DNA from: Synergistaceae bacterium
GTDB lineage: Bacteria > Synergistota > Synergistia > Synergistales > Aminobacteriaceae
Length of the DNA stretch: 59,631 nucleotides
NCBI GenBank assembly: GCA_017450125.1
Contig: JAFSWZ010000009.1
Location: 1-59,631 of the forward strand
Direction of reading: 5' to 3'
Shown here: in pieces, positions 35,332 to 43,990 of the stretch
Position numbering within the stretch: position 1 is the first letter of the stretch
How the letters are laid out: every line of letters begins with the position of its first letter
The notes under the pieces: generated by a model
Seen by the model: only the letters and a program-made list of their open reading frames with translations
The model's database searches: none
What the model was told of the DNA's origin: nothing
Made by a program: the position numbers and the translations under genes

Positions 35332-36048
35332 CTATTTCGCGTGAAGTACTGCCTCGTTGCGTTCCCTGAGGGCACGTTCCGCCAAAGTGCAGGCACGCTG
35401 AACTTCCGCAGTGTCCTTACCCTTAGCCGCGTCCTCGAGAGCCTCTACAGCCTCCTCAAGAGCGCGCTCGATCTTTCTGCCTGCCGGTGTCGGGTCAGAG
35501 TAGAGTATAGACTCCGAGAACCTCATGACCTGAGAGATTATCTGTGCCGCAGCGTCAGAGGCCTTGAGGTCGTCGGCGATGTAGCCTACTTTTGCGGCCA
35601 AGTGAGCGAGGTGCTCGCGTCCCTCTGCCTGCTGGCGGGTCGTAGCGTCAGAGAGCTTCAGCTCCGCCATGTTCATCAGCACCATAGGCACAAGGAACAC
35701 CGCCAGTCCGGCGACGTGAATCAGCAGGTATTTGACTGTGGTGAAGGGATAAAGTGCGTTCCCGACGGCCATAACGATGACGAACAGGAAGTACACGAAC
35801 CCCAGAATGAGCTTGCTGAAGCCTACGGGGATATTCTTGCCGCCGTTGCTGCGCCACGCGATGCCCATAGCCTGCAGGGTCTGGAGCACGAACGCAACTC
35901 CCAAGAACGCGACGGAGATCCAGAAGGTAGTACCGCGCTGCTCAGGAGTCGTGAGGAAGTAGATGAAGAGTGCCGCGACCGCCGCGATGAGTGCCGAGAG
36001 AAGGAAGATGTTGAATACCTGACGGAGTTTGCTGAAAAACTTACCCAT
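35332..36048 (-). CDS. Four-span membrane protein with C-terminal helical domain, unknown function
   Basis: A 238-residue protein not recognised by name. Four hydrophobic segments lie at about 13-32, 41-60, 79-99 and 106-127. A cytosolic, charged and helical C-terminal half follows (140-238, Ala/Glu/Lys/Arg-rich, likely coiled coil). It begins 26 bases after the SPFH gene and is clearly in that operon, so a joint role at the membrane is likely. No catalytic motif is visible. Confidence 0.7.
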   Translation of the reverse strand: MGKFFSKLRQVFNIFLLSALIAAVAALFIYFLTTPEQRGTTFWISVAFLGVAFVLQTLQAMGIAWRSNGGKNIPVGFSKLILGFVYFLFVIVMAVGNALYPFTTVKYLLIHVAGLAVFLVPMVLMNMAELKLSDATTRQQAEGREHLAHLAAKVGYIADDLKASDAAAQIISQVMRFSESILYSDPTPAGRKIERALEEAVEALEDAAKGKDTAEVQRACTLAERALRERNEAVLHAK

Positions 36049-36074
36049 GATAATACTTCACCCTTTCGAGAAAA

Positions 36075-37196
36075 TTAGAGCTGATGTCCGCAGTTCATGC
36101 AGAACTTTGCGCCCGGAATCAGCTGGCTTCCGCAGTTCGGACAGACCGCCGCCATCTTTGCCCCGCAGTTCATGCAGAACTTTGCGCCTGCCGGTACTGC
36201 CTGCCCGCATGACGGACACACGGTGTTGCTCGGGTTCTGCGGGATCGGAGGTGTCGGCTGTGCTTGCGGCTGTGGCTGGGGCGTGCCCTGAGGGTTGATG
36301 TACTGCCCCATCTGCGAGGCCATCTGCCCGAAAGCTCCTCCCATTCCCATGCCCGCACCGAGACCTACGCCTGCGCCGAGAAGTCCTGCTCCGCCCTCGT
36401 TCTTGGCCGCGCTCTCCATTACGTCGAACGAACGCTTCTGCTGGTAGTTGTAGCCCATGACGTTCATCGTCGCACGTTCCGCCATTGCCGCCTTGAGTTT
36501 CTTGATGCCTTCGTCGTCGTCAACAACGTTCACCGAGCCGAAGTAGAAATTTAGCGGCTCAATCCCGAACTCCTGGAACTCCGCGCGTATCTTCCCGACT
36601 GCTTCATTGGACATGTCCTCGAGGTACGCGCTTATCTCGAAGATGTTGACCTTCTTCTGTGCAATGTACGTTGAGATCATGTCGCCCATGCGAGAGAGTA
36701 TCAGCCCCTTGAAGTACGCCTCAACGTCCGCGCGGGTGAGGCTGGACTTGTTGCCCGCGAGTTTCAGGACGAACTTCCGGCTGTCGTCTACCCTGATGCC
36801 AAACTGTCCGTATGCCCGCACGTAAATCGGTATCTGGTACTCCGGGTCTCTGAGGAGAATCGGTGTCGGAGTTCCCCACTTGATGTCGAGGAGGCTGGCT
36901 TTGTTGATGAACCAGACAGCTGCCTTGAAGGGGCTCTCACGGCCGGTCGCGAGCTTGAGCAGTCCTCCGAGAAGAGGGATGTTGTTCGTCGAGAGGGTGT
37001 GCCTTCCTGCGCCGAAGAGGTCGAGAGCCTGACCGTCAGTGAAGAGTATTGCTTCCTGTGCTTCGCGCACCACTAACTGCGTCCAGTTGCCGAGCTCGTC
37101 GCTCTTGGCGGGGTTCTTCTTGTCGACGTAACGCCACGCGAGGATGTCGTTGGTGTTGATGCTGTCGTCCCACTGCACTACCTGAATTATTGCCAT
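36075..37196 (-). CDS. YdjI-like SPFH-domain protein with two C-terminal zinc ribbons
   Basis: A 373-residue protein. The SPFH/band-7 region covers about 30-240 (WTQLVVREAQEAILFTDGQ, FGAGRHTLSTNNIPL, AYGQFGIRVDD), then a Gly/Met/Ala-rich stretch (about 270-300), a Pro/Gln linker and two near-duplicate zinc ribbons (CPSCGQAVPAGAKFCMNCGAK and CPNCGSQLIPGAKFCMNCGHQ). This matches B. subtilis YdjI, which with YdjGH recruits the PspA-like YdjF to membranes. No PspA is in this window. Its good promoter lies at 37235-37263, and the four-span protein follows in the operon. Confidence 0.85.
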   Translation of the reverse strand: MAIIQVVQWDDSINTNDILAWRYVDKKNPAKSDELGNWTQLVVREAQEAILFTDGQALDLFGAGRHTLSTNNIPLLGGLLKLATGRESPFKAAVWFINKASLLDIKWGTPTPILLRDPEYQIPIYVRAYGQFGIRVDDSRKFVLKLAGNKSSLTRADVEAYFKGLILSRMGDMISTYIAQKKVNIFEISAYLEDMSNEAVGKIRAEFQEFGIEPLNFYFGSVNVVDDDEGIKKLKAAMAERATMNVMGYNYQQKRSFDVMESAAKNEGGAGLLGAGVGLGAGMGMGGAFGQMASQMGQYINPQGTPQPQPQAQPTPPIPQNPSNTVCPSCGQAVPAGAKFCMNCGAKMAAVCPNCGSQLIPGAKFCMNCGHQL

Positions 37197-37234
37197 GTTA
37201 TCACGCTCCGTTATATAGTTCTGTATCTGCCTCT

Positions 37235-37263
37235 ATCATAGAGACTATTTCGCCCGCGTTCAA
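37235..37263 (-). promoter_or_regulatory. Sigma70 promoter of the SPFH operon
   Basis: On the minus strand TTGAAC (37263-37258), a 17-base spacer and TATGAT (37240-37235), about 40 bases before the ATG. It is one of the best -35/-10 pairs in the window. Confidence 0.65.
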
Positions 37264-37374
37264 GTGTATTGTGTCCAAGCTTGACGGTGCAGGAACACCC
37301 AGTCTCTGCGTTCCTGCATGGATTACCCCTCCTGTGAGAGTCTGTGCACAGAAAATTATACTGCATGAAAGCAC

Positions 37375-37408
37375 AAAAAAACGCCCTCCCTGACGAGAAG
37401 GAAGAGCG
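37375..37408 (-). terminator. Terminator of the pilin cluster
   Basis: CGCTCTTCCT pairs fully (with G-U) with AGGGAGGGCG and is followed by TTTTTTT on the minus strand, 15 bases after the last pilin stop. Confidence 0.85.
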
Positions 37409-37422
37409 CAACGATCCGAATG

Positions 37423-38007
37423 TTACTGCTCCAAGTCCAGAACGAGCATTGCAGGATACCTAGAACCTGTAGCAGAAGCCGAATAGTCGCCGCGGTTAGC
37501 CGTACCCGGCTGAGAATACAGAAGACCTATGGACTTTGCACGCGATGCCAGCTTCTCCTTCACCCGCGTGTCGTTGTCATTGGGCATCTGGTACACTACG
37601 TACCACTGTTTACCGTTATTGGCATAATCAAGAGCGTACAACCCTCCCGAGCTGTCCTTAGCACCTCGTTGCTGAGAGTTGAGAGACTTGTCGCCTTTCT
37701 CAAGCCCTGTGTTGCCGAGATATGGCAGGATATCCATTATCGTTACTACATCGTCCTGTCCAAACTTGCCGTATTTGCCGTCCGCTTTGAGTACTTCTCC
37801 GTTGCTGTTAACTTTGTCTATGTTGTCCGCGTACCACGCAAGAGTAGCTGTCTTCAGGTTGCGAAGGTTGCTGATTATGTCATTTGCCCTCGCCGAACTC
37901 ACAGCTTCCGTGCTGGACAGCATCATCATCGCCGCAAGAATACCTATCACCACAATTACGATCAACAATTCCACAAGCGTGAAACCTTTCCGCTTAATAC
38001 TCTTCAT
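37423..38007 (-). CDS. Type IV pilin / pseudopilin (A)
   Basis: A 194-residue prepilin. The short basic leader MKSIKRKG is cut before FTLVELLIVIVVIGILAAMMML, the class III prepilin signature with Glu at mature position 5. The conserved SSTEAVSSARANDIISNLRNLKTA helix follows, then a variable globular part rich in Gly/Ser/Asp and ending LVLDLEQ. ATG 38007 is chosen for the leader and AGGAGGAGG upstream. Its first 43 residues are almost the same as those of the pilin at 39185-39688, though many codons differ. It is the last gene of the pil cluster. Confidence 0.9.
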   Translation of the reverse strand: MKSIKRKGFTLVELLIVIVVIGILAAMMMLSSTEAVSSARANDIISNLRNLKTATLAWYADNIDKVNSNGEVLKADGKYGKFGQDDVVTIMDILPYLGNTGLEKGDKSLNSQQRGAKDSSGGLYALDYANNGKQWYVVYQMPNDNDTRVKEKLASRAKSIGLLYSQPGTANRGDYSASATGSRYPAMLVLDLEQ

Positions 38008-38044
38008 TGTTCTTCCTCCTCCTAAAACTTCTGCCGCAACGGCT

Positions 38045-38545
38045 CTAGCGTACCCTGAACCACACACCGTCAGTACCGCCGTTATACGGCAGGGCAGCAT
38101 CCCCGTCTTTGCCCTTGCCTCTCTGAAGCCCAGAAGCTCCAGCACGGCTCGCCAGCTTCTGCCTAACCGCTGAATCAGAGAGCATACCTCCCGTGTATTT
38201 CACATACCATTCGCAGGGGAAAGTCCCGGATACAGGGTCTATGTCATAACCTTCAAGGTTTTCCCTTCTCTGGCTGGCAGACAAGTATCTTACGACATCC
38301 GCACTAACGGGCTTGCCAGGATTCGCGAGTGCTTTCGTCTTGTTCCCGAAGACGTCCAGACTGTCCGTGTAGAGCATCAGTGCCGCCTGCTTCCAGCTCA
38401 TGAGGTTGGTGATGATGTTGCTGGCGTTCGCGCTGGAAACGGACTCTGAGCTTGAGAGCATCATCATTGACGCGAGGATGCCCATCACAGTAATCACTAT
38501 GAGAACCTCAACCAGCGTGAAGCCTTTCCGCACAAAAACGCTCAT
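38045..38545 (-). CDS. Type IV pilin / pseudopilin (B)
   Basis: A 166-residue prepilin with leader MSVFVRKG and core FTLVEVLIVITVMGILASMMML, then SSSESVSSANASNIITNLMSWKQAALMLYTDSLDVF. It pairs with the pilin at 38556-39050, sharing the helix and the CEWYVKYTGG/PYEWYVKYTGG segment near residue 110. The ribosome site is weak, and the ATG lies 10 bases after the stop of the upstream pilin, so translational coupling is likely. Confidence 0.88.
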   Translation of the reverse strand: MSVFVRKGFTLVEVLIVITVMGILASMMMLSSSESVSSANASNIITNLMSWKQAALMLYTDSLDVFGNKTKALANPGKPVSADVVRYLSASQRRENLEGYDIDPVSGTFPCEWYVKYTGGMLSDSAVRQKLASRAGASGLQRGKGKDGDAALPYNGGTDGVWFRVR

Positions 38546-38555
38546 CGCACCGGCC

Positions 38556-39050
38556 TTACCGCACCCGCAGGTACACGGTGTTCTGATCCTTGTAGACATC
38601 ATTCGTCTTCGTTGAATCTGATGTAGACTTCAGGCCTACGGATGATGCTCTTGCCGCCAGCTTCTGCTTCACCGCAGGGTCAGCAAGGTAGCCGCCGGTG
38701 TATTTCACGTACCACTCGTAAGGGAAGCTGCTTGTTGCACGCTCGATGTCGTACCCTTCAAAGTTATCCGTTACCTTGTTGTTGGCGAGGTATCTTATCA
38801 CGTCAGCACTCTTCGGCTCGTTCCCGGCAAGGCTGGCCTTCGCTGGGTTGTTGAAGACATCGAGGCTGTCCGTGTAGTACATCAACGCCGCCTGCTTCCA
38901 GTTTACGAGGTTGCTGATGATGTTATTGGCGTTCGCGCTGGAGACGGACTCAGAACTCGACAGCATAATCATTGACGCGAGAATGCCTATCACTGCAATC
39001 ACTATGAGAATCTCTACCAGCGTGAAACCTTTGCGCATAAATCTCTTCAC
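38556..39050 (-). CDS. Type IV pilin / pseudopilin (C)
   Basis: A 164-residue prepilin with leader VKRFMRKG (GTG start at 39050, 9 bases after GGAGG; an internal ATG at 39038 is an alternative) and core FTLVEILIVIAVIGILASMIML. It is a close paralogue of pilin B (SSSESVSSANANNIISNLVNWKQAALMYYTDSLDVF). A strong terminator lies between it and pilin D, so its expression must come from read-through or an unrecognised promoter. Confidence 0.88.
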   Translation of the reverse strand: MKRFMRKGFTLVEILIVIAVIGILASMIMLSSSESVSSANANNIISNLVNWKQAALMYYTDSLDVFNNPAKASLAGNEPKSADVIRYLANNKVTDNFEGYDIERATSSFPYEWYVKYTGGYLADPAVKQKLAARASSVGLKSTSDSTKTNDVYKDQNTVYLRVR

Positions 39051-39070
39051 CTCATGTTTCCTCCTTTCGT

Positions 39071-39108
39071 AAAAAAACCCCGTCCCCATTTTGGAGCTGG
39101 AGACGGGG
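39071..39108 (-). terminator. Terminator between pilins D and C
   Basis: CCCCGTCTCC pairs with GGGGACGGGG and is followed by TTTTTTT on the minus strand. Such a terminator after the first pilin would let it be made in excess over the downstream pilins. Confidence 0.85.
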
Positions 39109-39184
39109 AAAATCGTTCTTTACCAGCTGACTCCTCCGGCTGAGGCCTTCAGAAGTTCAGCTGGACTTCCGTGCAATGTCGCGA

Positions 39185-39688
39185 CTAGGGCTTGACCACA
39201 AACATACCTGCATGACTCTCAGCGACATAGACATCCGAAGACTTCAGGGTGTTCGTTGCAGTATCGCCGCAAAGACCTACAGACGCGGCGCGCGCAGCAA
39301 GTTTCTTCTTCACGTTTGTGTCGGAGACCTCGCAGTACACGTACCATTCATTGTTGTTGCACTTCTTGATGCCGTACCCTCTGTAGCTCGTCTTGTCGTT
39401 ACCACCGGTATTGAGATAGCTCAGCACGAGGTCGAACGAACCTGTCGCTGTTGTTGCATTGGAAGCTACGAGACCGTCTGTCATAGCACCAGCAGAGTCC
39501 AGCCTGTCGACGTACATTGCCGTCGCCGCAGTCTTCAGGTTGCGCAGGTTGCTGATGATGTTGTTCGCGCGCGCTGAACTCACTGCCTCAGTGCTCGACA
39601 GCATCATCATTGCCGCCAGAATGCCGATTACCACGATGACAATCAGCAGCTCCACAAGGGTGAAACCCTTACGCTTAATACTCTTCAT
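39185..39688 (-). CDS. Type IV pilin, likely major subunit (D)
   Basis: A 167-residue prepilin, leader MKSIKRKG and core FTLVELLIVIVVIGILAAMMML, then SSTEAVSSARANNIISNLRNLKTAATAMYVDRLD. It is the best candidate for the major subunit: it has its own -10 promoter, a strong AAGGAGGAAC ribosome site and a following terminator that isolates it from the minor pilins. Its upstream region holds a 12-base homopolymer covering the -35 position, so its level may be phase-variable. Confidence 0.9.
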   Translation of the reverse strand: MKSIKRKGFTLVELLIVIVVIGILAAMMMLSSTEAVSSARANNIISNLRNLKTAATAMYVDRLDSAGAMTDGLVASNATTATGSFDLVLSYLNTGGNDKTSYRGYGIKKCNNNEWYVYCEVSDTNVKKKLAARAASVGLCGDTATNTLKSSDVYVAESHAGMFVVKP

Positions 39689-39785
39689 TGTTTGTTCCTC
39701 CTTAATGTTTGTACAGAGTGTTTCCATCTTACAGCCCACAAGCGCGTGTAGTTTGTGATGTACATTCCTCCTCCACAGCCACCCC

Positions 39786-39791
39786 ATTATA
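39786..39791 (-). promoter_or_regulatory. -10 element of the pilin D promoter beside a homopolymer tract
   Basis: TATAAT on the minus strand. Counting back the usual 17 bases places the -35 on the last C residues of the C12 run and one A, so no normal -35 exists. The TTACGTAA palindrome (39792-39799) touches the -10. The leader to the pilin ATG is about 90 bases. Confidence 0.55.
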
Positions 39792-39809
39792 TTACGTAAA
39801 TTACCTAAT

Positions 39810-39821
39810 GGGGGGGGGGGG
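39810..39821. repeat. Homopolymer tract G12 (C12 toward pilin D) upstream of pilin gene
   Basis: Twelve G on the plus strand in the 151-base gap between pilC and pilin D, 122 bases from the pilin start codon. Toward the pilin, C12 is followed by ten bases and then TTACGTAA and TATAAT. Length changes would alter the region around -35 and anything bound upstream. Confidence 0.93.
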
Positions 39822-39839
39822 CAAAAATACTTACTTTTC

Positions 39840-41096
39840 CTACGACAGCTGGACTATCGATGATGTTATCGGCGCAAATATTGAGATCGCTATTATAGCA
39901 ATTATTCCGCCAACAAACACTATCATCATCGGTTCAAGCAGTGATGTCGTTGCCTTCACCTGCTCGTCCAGCTCCTGGTCATACCACACCGCAACACGCT
40001 CGAGCATCGTGTCGAGGTGTCCCGTCTCTTCGCCGATCCTCATCATCTGCGACACAAGTACCGGGAAAATCCCCGCCTGCTTTGAGGCCTCGCCGAGCGA
40101 TATTCCCCTCATGACTCCCGTCCTCAGATGCTGGTAGCCCTCGCGAACCGCCTCGTTGCCCGCAGTCCCTTCCGCCATCTCGAGCCCTCTCACGATGGGT
40201 ACACCAGAGCTCGTCAGAGCCGACAGCGTACGGCTTGAACGTGCCATCGCGGACTTCAGCAGCAAGTCCTTCAACACAGGAATCTTCAGCTTCAGCTTGT
40301 CCATGAAGGGACGGGTTGCCTTGTTCCTGCTCAGTGCCTGCCAGCCCAGAACAATACCTATCGTTACGAGAGCTATCACGTACCAGTACTGCCCGAACCA
40401 GTCCCCAGCGTTGAACATCGCCGTCGTTATCGCGGGAAGCTCGATGTTCAGCGTCGCGAAGACCTCCTTGAACTTCGGCACGAGGAACATGAAGAAGAAC
40501 ACCAGAATCACCACCGCGAACGTCATCACGAACGCAGGATAGAACAACGCGCTACGAATCTTCGCCCTCAGTGCCTCCTGCTTCTCGAGGAGTATCGCCG
40601 ACTGTTCCAGAGCATCACCGAGCATTCCGCCTTCCTCTCCTGCCTCCACTAGGGACACAAGCAATGCGTTAAATGCCTTCTGTCTGCTCATTGCCTGGCT
40701 GAGCGGCATTCCTCTGTCAAGCATGTTCTTGATGTCCTGAAGTGCCTTGCGCAACGAGTAATTCTTCTCGGACTCGGAGATGATGTTTATCGCGCTCGAC
40801 AGTGCAAGCCCCGCATTCTCCATCGTCGCAAGCTGGCGGAAGAACACCATCAGGTTCTTCAGCGGAACTTTGCCGCTGCTGAAGATTGCTCCCAAGTCCA
40901 TGCTGAGGATTGACTTCAGGCCTCCGCCGCCCGTCTTCTTCTTGTCCGAGCCGGTCAATGAACCGTGTGCGTTGAGGCTGATTACTATCATTCCGCGCTC
41001 TCTCAGCGTCTTGAGGGCTGACTTCTGGTCATCAGCTTCGGCATAACCCTCGATGATCTGGCCGTCAGCAGTCCTGGCACGATACCTGAAGTTCAT
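39840..41096 (-). CDS. pilC: Type IV pilus inner-membrane platform protein PilC
   Basis: A 418-residue T2SF/GspF-family platform protein that couples the pilus ATPases to pilin assembly. It has a short N-terminal region (NFRYRARTADGQIIEGYAEADD) and two T2SF repeats, one around 70-190 (FFRQLATMENAGLALSSAI) and one around 275-400 (SRTLSALTSSGVPIVRGLEMAEG). Membrane segments lie near 170-190, 220-240 and 385-405. It lies downstream of pilT and upstream of the C-tract and pilin D. Confidence 0.93.
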   Translation of the reverse strand: MNFRYRARTADGQIIEGYAEADDQKSALKTLRERGMIVISLNAHGSLTGSDKKKTGGGGLKSILSMDLGAIFSSGKVPLKNLMVFFRQLATMENAGLALSSAINIISESEKNYSLRKALQDIKNMLDRGMPLSQAMSRQKAFNALLVSLVEAGEEGGMLGDALEQSAILLEKQEALRAKIRSALFYPAFVMTFAVVILVFFFMFLVPKFKEVFATLNIELPAITTAMFNAGDWFGQYWYVIALVTIGIVLGWQALSRNKATRPFMDKLKLKIPVLKDLLLKSAMARSSRTLSALTSSGVPIVRGLEMAEGTAGNEAVREGYQHLRTGVMRGISLGEASKQAGIFPVLVSQMMRIGEETGHLDTMLERVAVWYDQELDEQVKATTSLLEPMMIVFVGGIIAIIAISIFAPITSSIVQLS

Positions 41097-41171
41097 TGCT
41101 CCGCCTCCTCGCTAAACTTTAGGATTCATTGTCCATTGTACACGTTATTCTGCTTATTGCAAACCATAATG

Positions 41172-42263
41172 CTACATACCCGACGATAGCATTCGCTCAA
41201 GTTCCGGCTGGTCGTACGCGAAGTCCTTAGCGGTTGCCCGCGAGATCCTGCCTTCCCTGAACAGCCTCACCAGATCCTGCTCCATCGTGTGCATTCCCTG
41301 AGCAAGGCCGGTCATGAGTGCGTTGCGGATGCTGCTGGTCTTGCCTTCTCTTATGCTCGCTCGAATTGCGGGGGTCATGATAAGAATCTCGGTTGCGCAG
41401 ACCCTTCCCTTTACGTCCGACGTTGGGATGAGCTGCTGAGAACATATCCCCAGCAACGTATACGCAAGCTGAAGGCGAATTTGGTTCTGCTGGTGCGGCG
41501 GAAAAACGTCAACGATGCGTTCGATTGACTGTGAGGCATCCTGTGTGTGCAGTGTGCCGAATACCAGGTGTCCTGTCTCTGCCGCAGTGATTGCCGCGCT
41601 GATGGTCTCGAGGTCGCGCATTTCTCCGATCATTATCACGTCCGGGTCCTGCCTCAAGACGTGCCTGATGCCCGACGCGAAATTCTCCGTGTCGTGCCCG
41701 ACTTCACGCTGATGAATCACTGACTTGGCCGGAGTGTGGATGTACTCTATCGGGTCCTCGATAGTAACGATGTGTGCCTTCCTCTGCTGGTTAATCTCGC
41801 CGATTATTGCCGCGAGGGTTGAGCTCTTGCCGTGCCCGGTCGGTCCTGTCGCTAGGAACAAGCCTCTGTGCTTTGCGGACATGGTCTTGAGGACTTCGGG
41901 GAGGCCAAGTTCATCGAGCGAGCGGATCTCCGACGGAACGAGCCTGAAGGTGAAGCCCACGCCGTTCATTTCGCGGTAGAGGCTGCCCCTGAACCTCTGC
42001 TTGTCGAACGTGTAGGCAAAGTCGAGGTCGCCGGTCTCGTTGAAGCGTTCCCACTGGCTCTCATCTAGGATTGAGTGCGCAAAGTCCCTGAGTGCTTCGC
42101 GCGAAAAGATTCCCGTCTCGTCGATGTAGTTCAGTTCGCCGTGAACCCTGAGTGCCGCGCGGTGTCCTGAGCTCAGGTGAATGTCGCTTGCGCCGGAACT
42201 TATCGCCAGCCTGATTAGTGTCTCGAGGTTATTGTCCTGGTCGGTTGTGTGGAACTTGTGCAT
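41172..42263 (-). CDS. pilT: Type IV pilus retraction ATPase PilT
   Basis: A 363-residue hexameric ATPase that depolymerises pili for twitching or DNA uptake. SGASDIHLSSG is near 18, Walker A LATGPTGHGKSS is near 128-139 (His replaces the usual Ser in GxxGSGKS), the Asp box VTIEDPIEY is near 158, IGEMRDLETI is near 203 and AETGHLVFGTLHT near 222. It lies 11 bases after pilB. Presence of a retraction ATPase favours a true type IV pilus over a type II secretion system. Confidence 0.94.
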   Translation of the reverse strand: MHKFHTTDQDNNLETLIRLAISSGASDIHLSSGHRAALRVHGELNYIDETGIFSREALRDFAHSILDESQWERFNETGDLDFAYTFDKQRFRGSLYREMNGVGFTFRLVPSEIRSLDELGLPEVLKTMSAKHRGLFLATGPTGHGKSSTLAAIIGEINQQRKAHIVTIEDPIEYIHTPAKSVIHQREVGHDTENFASGIRHVLRQDPDVIMIGEMRDLETISAAITAAETGHLVFGTLHTQDASQSIERIVDVFPPHQQNQIRLQLAYTLLGICSQQLIPTSDVKGRVCATEILIMTPAIRASIREGKTSSIRNALMTGLAQGMHTMEQDLVRLFREGRISRATAKDFAYDQPELERMLSSGM

Positions 42264-42274
42264 GAATCTTCCTC

Positions 42275-43957
42275 CTATAATGTAGCTGTAAGTACTTCCT
42301 CTAGTGATGTGTAGCCCTGAAGAGCTGCGTTTATCCCTGCTCTGCGCAGTGTCTTCATGCCGTTGTTGATTGCTGCCTCGCGGAGCTCCATGTCGTCAGC
42401 TCCCTTGAGAATCATCTCGCGCAAGTTGTCGTTGAGCACCATAAGCTCATAGATTCCGCGCCTGCCTCTGTAGCCGTTCCTGCAGTGCTGGCAGCCTACC
42501 GCACGGAAAGCTGTGCTCCCTTCAGGAAGGCCGAGCTTCTCGCAGGTTGCTTCGTCGACAGAGTATTCTTCCCTGCAGTTAGGGCAAAGGCAGCGGACGA
42601 GCCTCTGCGCGATTATCCCCGCAAGCGAAGCCGACAGAAGGAAGGGCTGAACTCCCATGTCAATGATTCGCGTTGCCGCGCTGGGTGCGTCGTTTGTGTG
42701 GAGCGTCGACAGTACAAAGTGCCCCGTCAATGCCGAACGTATTGCGATCTGTGCGGTGTTGGTGTCGCGTATCTCTCCGATCATGATCTTGTCCGGGTCT
42801 TGGCGCAATATCGAGCGTAATGCGCTGTCGAAGGTCAGTCCGGCTTTCTCGTTGACGTTGACCTGATTTATGCCGGGAATGTAGAACTCTACGGGGTCTT
42901 CTACGGTGATGATATTAATGTCGGGATGGCTGATTCTCCTCAGCATTGAGTAGAGGGTTGTGGACTTGCCGCTTCCTGTCGGGCCTGTTGCGAGGAGGAT
43001 GCCCCACGGCATTGTGCAGAATTTCTCGATCTGTGCCATGTCGTCATCCTCAAAGCCCAGCTGTTCTAGCTCAACAAAAGAGTGATCTCTGTCGAGGATA
43101 CGCATGACTATTTTTTCGCCGCTCATTGTGGGCAGGGAGCTTACGCGCAAGTCTATGTGCCGTCCGTCAATCGTGGTGAGGATTCGTCCGTCCTGAGGCC
43201 TGCGCTTCTCAGCGATGTCCATTCCGCTCATGATCTTGATACGTGATATGACCGTCGGGTGAAGGCTTGCAGGGTACTCAAAGTGAATGTAGAGCTGGCC
43301 GTCAACACGGTAACGTATTCTGCTCATCTGCTCGTATGCTTCTACGTGGATGTCCGACGCTCCTTCGCGGACTGCCTGAGAGATCATGTCGTTGACGAGT
43401 TCGATCAACGGAGCGTCGTCGGGGCTGGCGGTTGCGGTTGTTGCGGACAGGGGAGTGTACACGTCGCCCTGAATGTCAACGTCGGTGAGTGCGCTTGCGA
43501 GGTTTGTGCTGAAGTCGTAGAGGCGCGAGAGGTTTCGCAGGATGTCGTCGCTGCCGGAAGTTGCTATGCGGAGGTCGTGGCCTGTCAGAAGCCTGACTTC
43601 GTCCTGAGCCGGTAGGTCGAGGGGGTCGGACATGGCGATCAGGAGAGTGCCGTCGTCATCGAGAGAGAGGGGAATAACCTTCAGGCGTTCGGCGACGTGC
43701 TTGGGAATGAGCTTGATTGCGTCGTCCTGAGCCTGGTAGCGGTCAAGGGAGATGAACTGAAGCTCGAGCTGTACGGCCAGAGTCTCGGCGACTTGGGTCG
43801 GTGTCATGGCGTTGATGGAGACGAGGATTTCGCCCAAGCGTTTGTCGGAAGTCAGCTGAATCTTGAGGGCGGCATCAAGCTGGTCTTGGCTGACGAGGTC
43901 GTATTCGCGCAAGATTTCGCCGAAGCGTTTCCGCTGGGTGAAGACAAGGTCCTGCAA
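42275..43957 (-). CDS. pilB: Type IV pilus assembly ATPase PilB
   Basis: A 560-residue extension ATPase. The N-terminal MshEN/GspE_N domain (1-150) has RFGEILREYDLVSQDQLDAALKIQ and KRLGEILVSINAM repeats, which in relatives bind cyclic-di-GMP. The ATPase domain has DIHVEAYEQ, LLATGPTGSGKSTTLYSM near 320, TVEDPVEFYIPGINQV, IGEIRDTNTA and LSTLHTNDAP. A zinc site, CLCPNC…CQHCRNGYRGRRGIYE, is near 463-495. It follows the EpsG-type gene by 33 bases and begins the pilus genes. Confidence 0.94.
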   Translation of the reverse strand: MQDLVFTQRKRFGEILREYDLVSQDQLDAALKIQLTSDKRLGEILVSINAMTPTQVAETLAVQLELQFISLDRYQAQDDAIKLIPKHVAERLKVIPLSLDDDGTLLIAMSDPLDLPAQDEVRLLTGHDLRIATSGSDDILRNLSRLYDFSTNLASALTDVDIQGDVYTPLSATTATASPDDAPLIELVNDMISQAVREGASDIHVEAYEQMSRIRYRVDGQLYIHFEYPASLHPTVISRIKIMSGMDIAEKRRPQDGRILTTIDGRHIDLRVSSLPTMSGEKIVMRILDRDHSFVELEQLGFEDDDMAQIEKFCTMPWGILLATGPTGSGKSTTLYSMLRRISHPDINIITVEDPVEFYIPGINQVNVNEKAGLTFDSALRSILRQDPDKIMIGEIRDTNTAQIAIRSALTGHFVLSTLHTNDAPSAATRIIDMGVQPFLLSASLAGIIAQRLVRCLCPNCREEYSVDEATCEKLGLPEGSTAFRAVGCQHCRNGYRGRRGIYELMVLNDNLREMILKGADDMELREAAINNGMKTLRRAGINAALQGYTSLEEVLTATL

Positions 43958-43990
43958 GTGTGTGAGTCCTCCTTCTGTCAGTGTATCGTG

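Noticed and set aside
37423-43957. Type II secretion system instead of type IV pilus
   Set aside because: The retraction ATPase PilT is present and no gsp secretin or other T2SS-specific gene is seen; a secretin outside the window cannot be excluded.
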